DNA from: Oscillospiraceae bacterium
GTDB lineage: Bacteria > Bacillota > Clostridia > Oscillospirales > Ruminococcaceae
Assembly: GCA_017828835.1 (NCBI GenBank)
Contig: JAGAEK010000202.1
Location: forward strand, 1-6,544
Direction: 5' to 3'
DNA length: 6,544 nt
Part shown: piece by piece, positions 1 through 4,743 of the stretch
How positions within the stretch are numbered: the stretch's first letter is position 1
Layout: each line of letters starts with the position of its first letter
The notes under the pieces: generated by a model
Seen by the model: only the letters and a program-made list of their open reading frames with translations
What the model was told of the DNA's origin: nothing
Database searches by the model: none
Position numbers and translations under genes: made by a program

Positions 1-593
1 ACCGCAAGCGCGATCGTTATCACAAGAAACACGATCCCCCAAACGTACATCTTGCGGTAAAGCATATAAAACGCGCCGAACAAAAATCCGAACAAATTCA
101 GCGTTATAGCTCTGACGCCCTGCGCGAAAAGCATAAACCTCGGCAGAAAATAATAAGATTTATTGCCGGTGAATATCGCCATTTCCTTAGCCGAAACACC
201 CTCGAGCTCGGCGTTTTCATCAATTCCTCCAAACGGCGTCGTGTATGGATTCGGCGGTATCACCGGGCCGGTGTATTCCTTTTTGTCCTCAGCGTCTTTT
301 CTCTCGCCCAAGCGCGCTCCGCATACTCCGCAAAACTCGTCGCCGTATTCATAAGGCGCGTTGCAGATCTCGCATTTCAGTTCTTTCCCGAAATATTTCT
401 TCGCTTCCTCTTCTTTGTCGGCGTTATCGTTTTTCCAGTTGCCCTCGGAATGCTTTTCGTATCTGCAGCTGCCCGTTTCGAGAAAACATTTTCTGTGGTG
501 AGGCGCTCCGCAATCCGGACATACGACTATATCGTCGCCGTCTTTGAACGTTTCTTTGCAAGCCGGACACTTCGCACCTGTGTAATCAATCAT
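1..593 (-). CDS. Prok-RING zinc-finger / DUF2628-like membrane protein, C-terminus cut by window edge
   Basis: This minus-strand frame is open for 197 codons from ATG (593-591) to the left edge. The N-terminus carries a RING-like zinc-binding pattern: C9-x2-C12, the stretch DGDDIVVC (18-25), C25-x2-C28, H32/H33, C36 and C43. This matches the prokaryotic RING finger family 1 style. A second CxxC pair set (C74/C77 and C88/C91, ending CGVCGA) looks like a zinc ribbon. After an acidic, proline-containing linker, residues from about 138 onward (MAIFTGNKSYYFLPRF, then hydrophobic 165-197 with YRKMY) resemble the start of a DUF2628 membrane domain. Clostridia often carry this architecture. Its biochemical role is unknown; a membrane protein with a cytoplasmic zinc-binding head is the reasonable description. 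It is transcribed away from the HAD gene. Its ATG lies 27 bases from the nearest Shine-Dalgarno, described separately. Confidence 0.88.
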   Translation of the reverse strand, partial: MIDYTGAKCPACKETFKDGDDIVVCPDCGAPHHRKCFLETGSCRYEKHSEGNWKNDNADKEEEAKKYFGKELKCEICNAPYEYGDEFCGVCGARLGERKDAEDKKEYTGPVIPPNPYTTPFGGIDENAELEGVSAKEMAIFTGNKSYYFLPRFMLFAQGVRAITLNLFGFLFGAFYMLYRKMYVWGIVFLVITIALA

Positions 594-626
594 ATACGTT
601 TTTGCCGAATCACTCGGCTTCTCCTT
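590..626 (-). promoter_or_regulatory. Unusual translation start: distant SD, hairpin and overlapping 7-codon mini-ORF
   Basis: Reading the minus strand, AAGGAG (626-621) is followed 7 bases later by GTG (613-611). That GTG opens a 7-codon frame (MIRQKRI) whose TGA (592-590) overlaps the zinc-finger gene's ATG as ATGA. The same stretch forms a perfect 5-bp hairpin, GCCGA-GTGAT-TCGGC (618-604). Folding it would reduce the effective SD-to-ATG distance from 27 to about 12 bases. So either a coupled leader peptide or a hairpin-bridged SD could serve the start. No in-frame ATG, GTG or TTG lies nearer the SD. The sequence elements are directly visible; the mechanism is inference. Confidence 0.45.
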
Positions 627-646
627 TTTATTTTCGGTTTTTTATA

Positions 647-675
647 ATTATACAGCAAATATTCGAAAAAAACAA
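647..675 (-). promoter_or_regulatory. Sigma-A-type promoter of the zinc-finger gene
   Basis: On the minus strand, a -35 box TTGTTT (675-670) and a perfect -10 TATAAT (652-647) are separated by exactly 17 bp. Predicted transcription starts near 640, giving a leader of about 47 bases that contains the SD and the hairpin. The upstream edge abuts the divergent promoter of the HAD gene. Confidence 0.7.
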
Positions 676-676
676 G

Positions 677-705
677 TTGTGAATTTGAGAATCTTTTGAT
701 ATAAT
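677..705 (+). promoter_or_regulatory. Sigma-A-type extended -10 promoter of the HAD gene
   Basis: The -35 box TTGTGA (677-682), 17-bp spacer and perfect -10 TATAAT (700-705) are preceded by TG at 697-698, making an extended -10. Transcription should start near 712, only about 25 bases before the ATG at 737. The -35 box is one base from that of the divergent minus-strand promoter. An alternative -35, TTGAGA at 685-690, is only 9 bp from the -10 and was discarded. Confidence 0.72.
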
Positions 706-736
706 TTTATTAACATATTTTAAAGGAGCGTCTGCA

Positions 737-1513
737 ATGTCACGACTTCAATTTCCTTCGATGATCGCCTTCGATTACGGCCAGACCCTGATCAACGAAC
801 AAAAATACGATCTCAAAAGCGGTTTCGCCGCCCTCCTCTCCGCCGCGACCTCAAACCCCGATAACGTTACCGCGGACGAAGTCTTCTCACTATATAAAAG
901 CGTCCGGGCTGACGCGGGATACTGCGGCGTCGAAGGCCTCCCGAGGATCGAAGTCCAATGGAATTGCGTCAAAAATTACCTCTTTGACTATTTTTCGGTC
1001 GTCTTGCCGTTCGACGACGATTTCGAAACCGAAAAATATTTCCTCGAAAACGTCTACGACTGTACTCCGTCGCCGGGTATCGGGGAGCTTTTGGATTTCA
1101 TAAATTCAAAATGTATACGGACATGCGTCGCAAGTAACCTCTCCTATTCAAAAAAATGGCTCACCTTTTTGATAAACTCCCTGATCCCCGACAATAACTT
1201 CGAATTTATAGAGGTGAGTTCCGACTGCGTCTACAGAAAACCGCATCCGAGGTATTTCGAGCTGCTCGCAAAACGCTGCCGCCTGAACCCCGACGAGATC
1301 TGGTTTTGCGGCGATAACCCCGTCTGCGACGTCGACGGATCCGCCGCCGCCGGAATGTCTCCGTTCTGGTACCGCGAGATCACAGAGCTCAGCCCCATCA
1401 CCCGCGGCAGAACGGCGCTCCCGAAATATGACTATACTCCGCTCTGGTCATGGAAAGAATTTGAAAATATTATTGAAAAAATCGAAGAAATGTCGCTCAA
1501 TCATCTGATCTGA
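737..1513 (+). CDS. HAD-superfamily hydrolase (subfamily IA-like)
   Basis: This is a 258-residue cytoplasmic protein with all four HAD motifs in order. Motif I is FDYGQTL, with the nucleophile Asp13 and Thr17. Motif II is VASN, with Ser133. Motif III Lys168 lies in YRKPHP. Motif IV is CGDNPVCDVDG, with Asp193 and Asp198 as likely magnesium ligands. The insert between motifs I and II (about residues 20-115) has the size of a subfamily I alpha-helical cap. The family usually hydrolyses phosphomonoesters; the substrate cannot be read from the sequence. The usual general acid/base Asp two residues after the nucleophile is Gly15. Some active family members, such as YihX (DLGNV), share that feature. 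The start is fixed by AAAGGAG at 722-728, 8 bases before the ATG. It is probably monocistronic, since the next gene has its own strong promoter after a 282-base gap. Confidence 0.9.
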   Translation: MSRLQFPSMIAFDYGQTLINEQKYDLKSGFAALLSAATSNPDNVTADEVFSLYKSVRADAGYCGVEGLPRIEVQWNCVKNYLFDYFSVVLPFDDDFETEKYFLENVYDCTPSPGIGELLDFINSKCIRTCVASNLSYSKKWLTFLINSLIPDNNFEFIEVSSDCVYRKPHPRYFELLAKRCRLNPDEIWFCGDNPVCDVDGSAAAGMSPFWYREITELSPITRGRTALPKYDYTPLWSWKEFENIIEKIEEMSLNHLI

Positions 1514-1621
1514 CGCTTTTCCATCTTTCCCCGCGAATAAAAATACGCAATCCGCTAATTTTATATTTGCAAAATATTTCGCCTCAAATTCAAAATACTT
1601 TATTTTTTTGTCAGACACGCC

Positions 1622-1659
1622 CGGCTTTTTATATATTTTTCTTAAAAATCGCCGTTTTT
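1622..1659 (+). terminator. Possible intrinsic terminator after the HAD gene
   Basis: CGGC (1622-1625) pairs with GCCG (1651-1654). A TC bulge follows, then TTTTTA (1626-1631) pairs with TAAAAA (1643-1648), leaving an A/T-rich loop. A run of five T, a G and further T-rich sequence follow. The stem is imperfect and lies about 110 bases after the HAD stop codon, so this is tentative. The rest of 1514-1673 is AT-rich, and I see no gene in it. Confidence 0.35.
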
Positions 1660-1673
1660 GTTGTTTTTTACTA

Positions 1674-1702
1674 TTGACAATTTTTTCTATAAGGTATATA
1701 AT
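1674..1702 (+). promoter_or_regulatory. Perfect-consensus sigma-A promoter of surface protein 1
   Basis: TTGACA (1674-1679), a 17-bp spacer and TATAAT (1697-1702) match the housekeeping consensus at every position. Predicted initiation is near 1709, giving an untranslated leader of about 87 bases. The leader contains a small GGC-TTGC-GCC hairpin (1744-1753) and an A/T-rich stretch, then AGGAGG at 1782-1787. It is the strongest promoter in the window, suggesting that surface protein 1 is abundant. I recognise no riboswitch or operator in the leader. Confidence 0.85.
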
Positions 1703-1795
1703 TTGAGTAAATTGATTTGCAACCGATTTCAATGAGTTAATAAGGCTTGCGCCATATTAAAAATTTTTTTTATTATTTTTGAGGAGGAAAAAATC

Positions 1796-2659
1796 ATGAA
1801 AAAACTCTTGGCAATCGTTCTTTGCTTGGCGATAGCCTTGACAGCGGCGATCGCTATGTCTGTCAGCGCTTTCGCAGACGCAGATCCCATCGTTTGGGAC
1901 TACTCCATCGAAGACACCACCGGTATTCCTTTCAGGGATAACGCTGTTGTTCAAAACTGGGGTGCAAAAATAACCGGAGAAGCCAAATACGATGCAAACG
2001 AGAAAGCTTTCGCAATAATCGACGGCGAAGGCCTCAAGGCTTGGCAATCCGCTTATGCAAACATCAACACCTATTGTCTTGATCCCGAAAACGGAGATCA
2101 ACCTCTCGCCGACTGGTCGGTTTACAAATGGATAGTTGTTTGCTACAAGACCGTTGACATTAACGGAGTAACATCTTTCGCTATCACCGCTGACGGAGCT
2201 CTCGCATTTACAGCTCTTCCCGCATCTCCCGATTCTTATAACAAGCTCGTTCTCGATGCTATAAACGGTGGTGTAGGCGATAACGTATCCGGAATCGGAA
2301 GCGGCGCCGGCGCCGGACAATTCGGCGGCGTCAATATGAACTTCGGTTGGTATTCTTCTTCTGATATCGAAACCGGCGGAACCGGAATATATCTTAAATA
2401 TATTGCTTTCTTCGCAACCAAAGCCGAAGCTGAAGCTTTCGATTTCGATTCTTACAATGCTACCGAGCCCTCTGATCCTACTCCCGACACTTCCGAGCCC
2501 GAAACCTCTGAGCCCGAGACTTCCGAGCCCAATCAAACCGAGAACAGTGAAGCCGAAAAGCCCAACACCAACACAAGCGACGTCGCTATGATCTCCGGTG
2601 CTGTTCTTCTCTGCGCTGTTGCGGCCGCTGTCGTAGTAGTTTCCAAAAAATCAAAATAA
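1796..2659 (+). CDS. Membrane-anchored surface protein 1 (tandem paralog family)
   Basis: This 287-residue protein has a Sec signal peptide (MKKLLAIVLC start, likely cleavage after AFA27). An extracellular domain follows at about 30-216. Its landmarks are NWG (54-56), YD (65-66), LADWSVYKW (104-112), DGAL (133-136) and GTGIYLKYIAFF (195-206) with TKAEAEAF. These recur in the next two genes. An acidic Ser/Glu/Pro stalk (about 222-256) includes three TSEPE units. The C-terminus is a hydrophobic helix (about 263-282) ending in SKKSK. NTNTSD (257-262), just before the helix, resembles degenerate sorting-type motifs, but there is no LPxTG. The start has AGGAGG 8 bases upstream. A perfect promoter and ideal SD predict high expression. 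The domain's function is unknown; a beta-sandwich, perhaps carbohydrate-binding, is a guess from its alternating hydrophobic pattern. Confidence 0.87.
   Translation: MKKLLAIVLCLAIALTAAIAMSVSAFADADPIVWDYSIEDTTGIPFRDNAVVQNWGAKITGEAKYDANEKAFAIIDGEGLKAWQSAYANINTYCLDPENGDQPLADWSVYKWIVVCYKTVDINGVTSFAITADGALAFTALPASPDSYNKLVLDAINGGVGDNVSGIGSGAGAGQFGGVNMNFGWYSSSDIETGGTGIYLKYIAFFATKAEAEAFDFDSYNATEPSDPTPDTSEPETSEPETSEPNQTENSEAEKPNTNTSDVAMISGAVLLCAVAAAVVVVSKKSK
2489..2533 (+). repeat. Three 15-bp codon repeats (TSEPE units) in the stalk of surface protein 1
   Basis: Three tandem 15-base units (2489-2503, 2504-2518, 2519-2533) encode T-S-E-P-E/N at residues 232-246. Units 1 and 3 share their first 12 bases exactly, while unit 2 differs by silent changes. 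The repeat lies in the extracellular stalk between the conserved domain and the membrane helix. Confidence 0.8.
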
Positions 2660-2690
2660 ACAAATAACAGTATCATAAGATACAATAATT

Positions 2691-2724
2691 AAACAGGGAA
2701 AAGGACCTTTTCCCTGTTTTTTTT
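2691..2724 (+). terminator. Strong intrinsic terminator between surface genes 1 and 2
   Basis: A perfect 14-bp inverted repeat, centred on A2705, runs from AAACAGGG to CCCTGTTT and opens into a short GGACC-type loop. It is followed by an unbroken T run (2717-2724). It begins 32 bases after the stop of gene 1 and ends 16 bases before the ATG of gene 2. A smaller hairpin, GTATC-ATAA-GATAC (2670-2683), precedes it. I see no convincing -35/-10 pair between this terminator and gene 2. Confidence 0.9.
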
Positions 2725-2740
2725 AAAAGAGGTGCAAATT

Positions 2741-3652
2741 ATGAAAAGAACTCTTACAGCACTCGTTGTTATTATCGCGATCGCAATGATCGCCGCGATC
2801 GTTACGCCGGTTTTTGCAGTCGAGCCGAAGCTCTGGAACTATTCCGTTGCGGAAGGCGGAGCCGATCTTTATCCCGGTCCGCTCGTAACAGACTGGGGCG
2901 CGACTCCCGCAGGTATCTCGGAATACGATCCCGTCGAAAAAGCATGGAAACTCCAGACCGAGATCGATATCGCTCCCTGGTCGAACGTCTATGCCGCTCT
3001 CGGATATCCGAGAGAATCCGACGAGGATCCTCCTATCCCCTTGGCAGACTGGTCCGTCTATAAATATATGGCGATCCGTTATAAGGTCATATTCCCCAAA
3101 ACTTCCACCTGCTTCCCGCTGCTCGGTGACGGAGCTTTGGGAATCGAAGAACTCCCCGTCTTTAACAAAGGCTATACAACCTACATTCTGAAAATGAAAG
3201 ACAGTCTCGGAAGCGGTAAGATCGTCGGTCCCGGATGCAACGGCGGCGTTTCTCTTTCTTTGGATATGTATGCTGCCGACGGCGTTCCCACCGGTTCGAC
3301 CATATACGTCAAATATATAGGCTTCTTCGAGACAAAAGCTGAAGCCGAAGCGTTCGTTTTAGAGGGCGACGAGTCCGAAGTATCCGAGGTTTCTGAAGTC
3401 TCCGAGGTTTCCGAAGTACCGTCTGAGCCGGAGCCCTCCCAACCCGCGGCGTCCGAACCCGCGTCCGAACCTGAGACATCCAACCCCGCGTCTGAGCCCG
3501 TGGACGAGCCCGATACGTCCAAGTCGGAAGCTTCCAACGTAGAACGGTCTTCCGGTTCCTCCTTCCCCACCTGGGCTTACATCGTGATCGCGGCTGTTGT
3601 CGTTGCTCTCATCATAGTTATCATAGTAAGCTCTAAATCGAAGAAAAAATAA
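2741..3652 (+). CDS. Membrane-anchored surface protein 2 (tandem paralog family)
   Basis: This is a 303-residue paralog of its neighbours. The signal peptide is probably cleaved after VFA26. The extracellular domain (about 28-206) repeats the landmarks DWG (51-53), SEYDPVEKAWK (60-70), LADWSVYKY (101-109), DGAL (130-133) and GSTIYVKYIGFFETKAEAEAF (185-205). A long acidic stalk (about 208-270) contains five SEV triplets, then SEP-rich sequence. A transmembrane helix (about 279-296) ends in SSKSKKK. ATG at 2741 is preferred: AGAGG (2728-2732) is 8 bases upstream, whereas the GTG at 2732, which would add three residues, overlaps the SD itself. There is no sortase-type motif. It is closest to surface protein 1, sharing the LADWSVYK block that protein 3 has lost. 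Expression may rely on read-through of the preceding terminator. Its function is unknown. Confidence 0.87.
   Translation: MKRTLTALVVIIAIAMIAAIVTPVFAVEPKLWNYSVAEGGADLYPGPLVTDWGATPAGISEYDPVEKAWKLQTEIDIAPWSNVYAALGYPRESDEDPPIPLADWSVYKYMAIRYKVIFPKTSTCFPLLGDGALGIEELPVFNKGYTTYILKMKDSLGSGKIVGPGCNGGVSLSLDMYAADGVPTGSTIYVKYIGFFETKAEAEAFVLEGDESEVSEVSEVSEVSEVPSEPEPSQPAASEPASEPETSNPASEPVDEPDTSKSEASNVERSSGSSFPTWAYIVIAAVVVALIIVIIVSSKSKKK
3374..3418 (+). repeat. Five 9-bp codon repeats (SEV units) in the stalk of surface protein 2
   Basis: Five consecutive 9-base units encode Ser-Glu-Val at residues 212-226. The units alternate between GAA and GAG glutamate codons, so the array also reads as an imperfect 18-base repeat. 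It lies at the start of the extracellular stalk. Short tandem coding repeats of this kind can change length by slippage without shifting the frame. Confidence 0.82.
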
Positions 3653-3679
3653 TATTTTTCTTTAAAAAAATACAATCCG

Positions 3680-3713
3680 GTTCGCCGCAGTTTTTCTGCG
3701 GCGAACTTTTTTT
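3680..3713 (+). terminator. Strong intrinsic terminator after surface gene 2
   Basis: A perfect 11-bp GC-rich stem pairs GTTCGCCGCAG (3680-3690) with CTGCGGCGAAC (3696-3706) around a five-T loop. Seven T follow (3707-3713). It starts 27 bases after the gene 2 stop codon. Confidence 0.93.
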
Positions 3714-3718
3714 ATGTC

Positions 3719-3747
3719 TTTACAAACGGCTTTGGTTGTGGTAAAAT
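3719..3747 (+). promoter_or_regulatory. Sigma-A-type promoter of surface protein 3
   Basis: TTTACA (3719-3724), a 17-bp spacer and TAAAAT (3742-3747) are preceded by TG at 3739-3740, giving an extended -10. The -35 box begins only 5 bases after the preceding terminator's T run, so gene 3 is probably transcribed independently. Initiation near 3754 leaves a leader of about 35 bases. Confidence 0.68.
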
Positions 3748-3788
3748 TATTCGTAAGTTTTACAGATATTTCAAAGGAGCTTATTTAT

Positions 3789-4622
3789 ATGAAAAAATCA
3801 GTGATCGCCGCAATTCTGATATCTTTCGTTTTTATTCTGACTTCCTTCACACCGGTATTTGCCGCCAACGTCCCGCCGATAGTACTCGACTGGTCCAAAG
3901 CGGACACAGAGGAACTCGTCCTCCACGATCCTTGTAAGTCATGGGACGAAACAATCGTCGGAAAATCCGAATACGATCCCGAAGCGGGTGCCTGGAAAAT
4001 CACGACCGATCAGGTCATTTCTTCGCCCGACTGCGCATATACCAGCGTTACTTTCGATATCGCCCCGATGCTCGAACAATATAAATTCGTGAGGATCTGC
4101 TATAAGACCTCGATCGATTATAAAAATGACATCCTTAAATTCAGACGCTCCGGTACCGTCTGGGCTACGATCAATATGAAACAGTCCGACGATTTCGCTT
4201 CCGTCGTCCTCAACCTTTCCGAAGTCGACAGTTTCGTTAACAACCGCAACCTCGAGGCCGTCGGTATCACGATCGGCCCGGAGGGTAAAAATACCGAAAT
4301 GCAAAGCGGCGCAACAGTCTGGATAAAATATATCGCGTTGTTCGGTACAAAAGAAGAGGCCGACTCGTTCCGTATCGACGGTGAAACGGCTCGCGACCCC
4401 GAAACGTCTTACGTAGAAGAGCCCGAGTCCTCGGAAGAGCCGAGTTCGTCAACCGAAGTTTCGGAATCCTCCGTTTCAGAATCTTCCGTCTCGGAATCCT
4501 CGTCTTCTGAACAATCCGATCCCGGCGAAAAAAATTCCTCCGTCACCGTTTACGTGATCATCGCCGCCGTAGTGATCGTTGCCGCTGTCCTCGCGATCGT
4601 TTTGACAAAGAAAAAGAAATAA
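3789..4622 (+). CDS. Membrane-anchored surface protein 3 (tandem paralog family)
   Basis: This 277-residue protein is the most diverged of the three paralogs. The signal peptide is probably cleaved after VFA25. The extracellular domain (about 27-196) keeps SW (51-52), SEYDPEAGAWK (60-70), YKFVRICYKT (98-107) and GATVWIKYIALFGTKEEADSF (174-194). It lacks the LADWSV and DGAL blocks found in proteins 1 and 2. A Ser/Glu stalk (about 197-249) holds three SESSV-type units. A transmembrane helix (about 252-272) ends in TKKKK. The frame is open further upstream, to 3714, but that stretch would place promoter and leader sequence inside the protein. AAAGGAG at 3773-3779 lies 9 bases before the ATG at 3789, and the signal peptide then starts at once with MKK. 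There is no sortase motif. Its function is unknown. Confidence 0.86.
   Translation: MKKSVIAAILISFVFILTSFTPVFAANVPPIVLDWSKADTEELVLHDPCKSWDETIVGKSEYDPEAGAWKITTDQVISSPDCAYTSVTFDIAPMLEQYKFVRICYKTSIDYKNDILKFRRSGTVWATINMKQSDDFASVVLNLSEVDSFVNNRNLEAVGITIGPEGKNTEMQSGATVWIKYIALFGTKEEADSFRIDGETARDPETSYVEEPESSEEPSSSTEVSESSVSESSVSESSSSEQSDPGEKNSSVTVYVIIAAVVIVAAVLAIVLTKKKK
4461..4505 (+). repeat. Three 15-bp codon repeats (SESSV/S units) in the stalk of surface protein 3
   Basis: Three 15-base units (4461-4475, 4476-4490, 4491-4505) encode Ser-Glu-Ser-Ser-Val, the same again, then Ser-Glu-Ser-Ser-Ser, at residues 225-239. They occupy the same stalk position as the repeats of the two upstream paralogs but use a different unit. 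Confidence 0.75.
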
Positions 4623-4649
4623 GTTATCCGAAAACTGCAAATTATCGGT

Positions 4650-4686
4650 AAAAAAGGTCATGTTTCATTCGAAACAAGGCTTTTTT
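4650..4686 (+). terminator. Intrinsic terminator after surface gene 3
   Basis: TGTTTC (4661-4666) pairs with GAAACA (4671-4676) around ATTC. Beyond an A-A mismatch, the stem extends through mostly paired GGTC/GGCT positions, including G-U wobbles, into an A tract facing T4681-4686. It is weaker than the two upstream terminators. It lies 28 bases after the gene 3 stop codon and before the GH35 gene. I could not find a convincing promoter between it and 4744. Confidence 0.65.
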
Positions 4687-4743
4687 ACTGTGTTATAGCC
4701 GTATTTTCGATCTTTAATCAATGAAACGGAGTGAATAAGAACG

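Noticed and set aside
163..647. Plus-strand frames within the first 650 bases
   Set aside because: They are antisense to the zinc-finger gene, whose CxxC motifs and membrane segment make the minus-strand reading clearly the real one. The translations are Arg/Ser-rich with no motifs.
1757..2536. Long minus-strand open frame (259 codons) opposite surface gene 1
   Set aside because: It lies fully antisense to a well-supported gene, and its Gly/Ser/Val-rich translation mirrors biased codons. It lacks a ribosome binding site and recognisable motifs.
3181..3570. Minus-strand Ser/Thr/Asp-rich frame opposite surface gene 2
   Set aside because: It is the reverse reading of the repetitive stalk codons. 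The apparent TSE repeats are an artefact of SEV/SEP coding repeats.
3714..3788. N-terminal extension of surface protein 3 to an upstream ATG
   Set aside because: It would overlap the promoter and leader and bury the signal peptide behind 25 residues. The SD at 3773-3779 fits the ATG at 3789.
2489..4505. CRISPR array or mobile-element repeats
   Set aside because: The repeats are short in-frame codon repeats without spacers, and I see no inverted-repeat ends, target duplications or transposase.
4721..4738. Mini-ORF (MKRSE) upstream of the GH35 gene
   Set aside because: It has no SD of its own and is only five codons; it probably arises by chance over the GH35 ribosome binding site.
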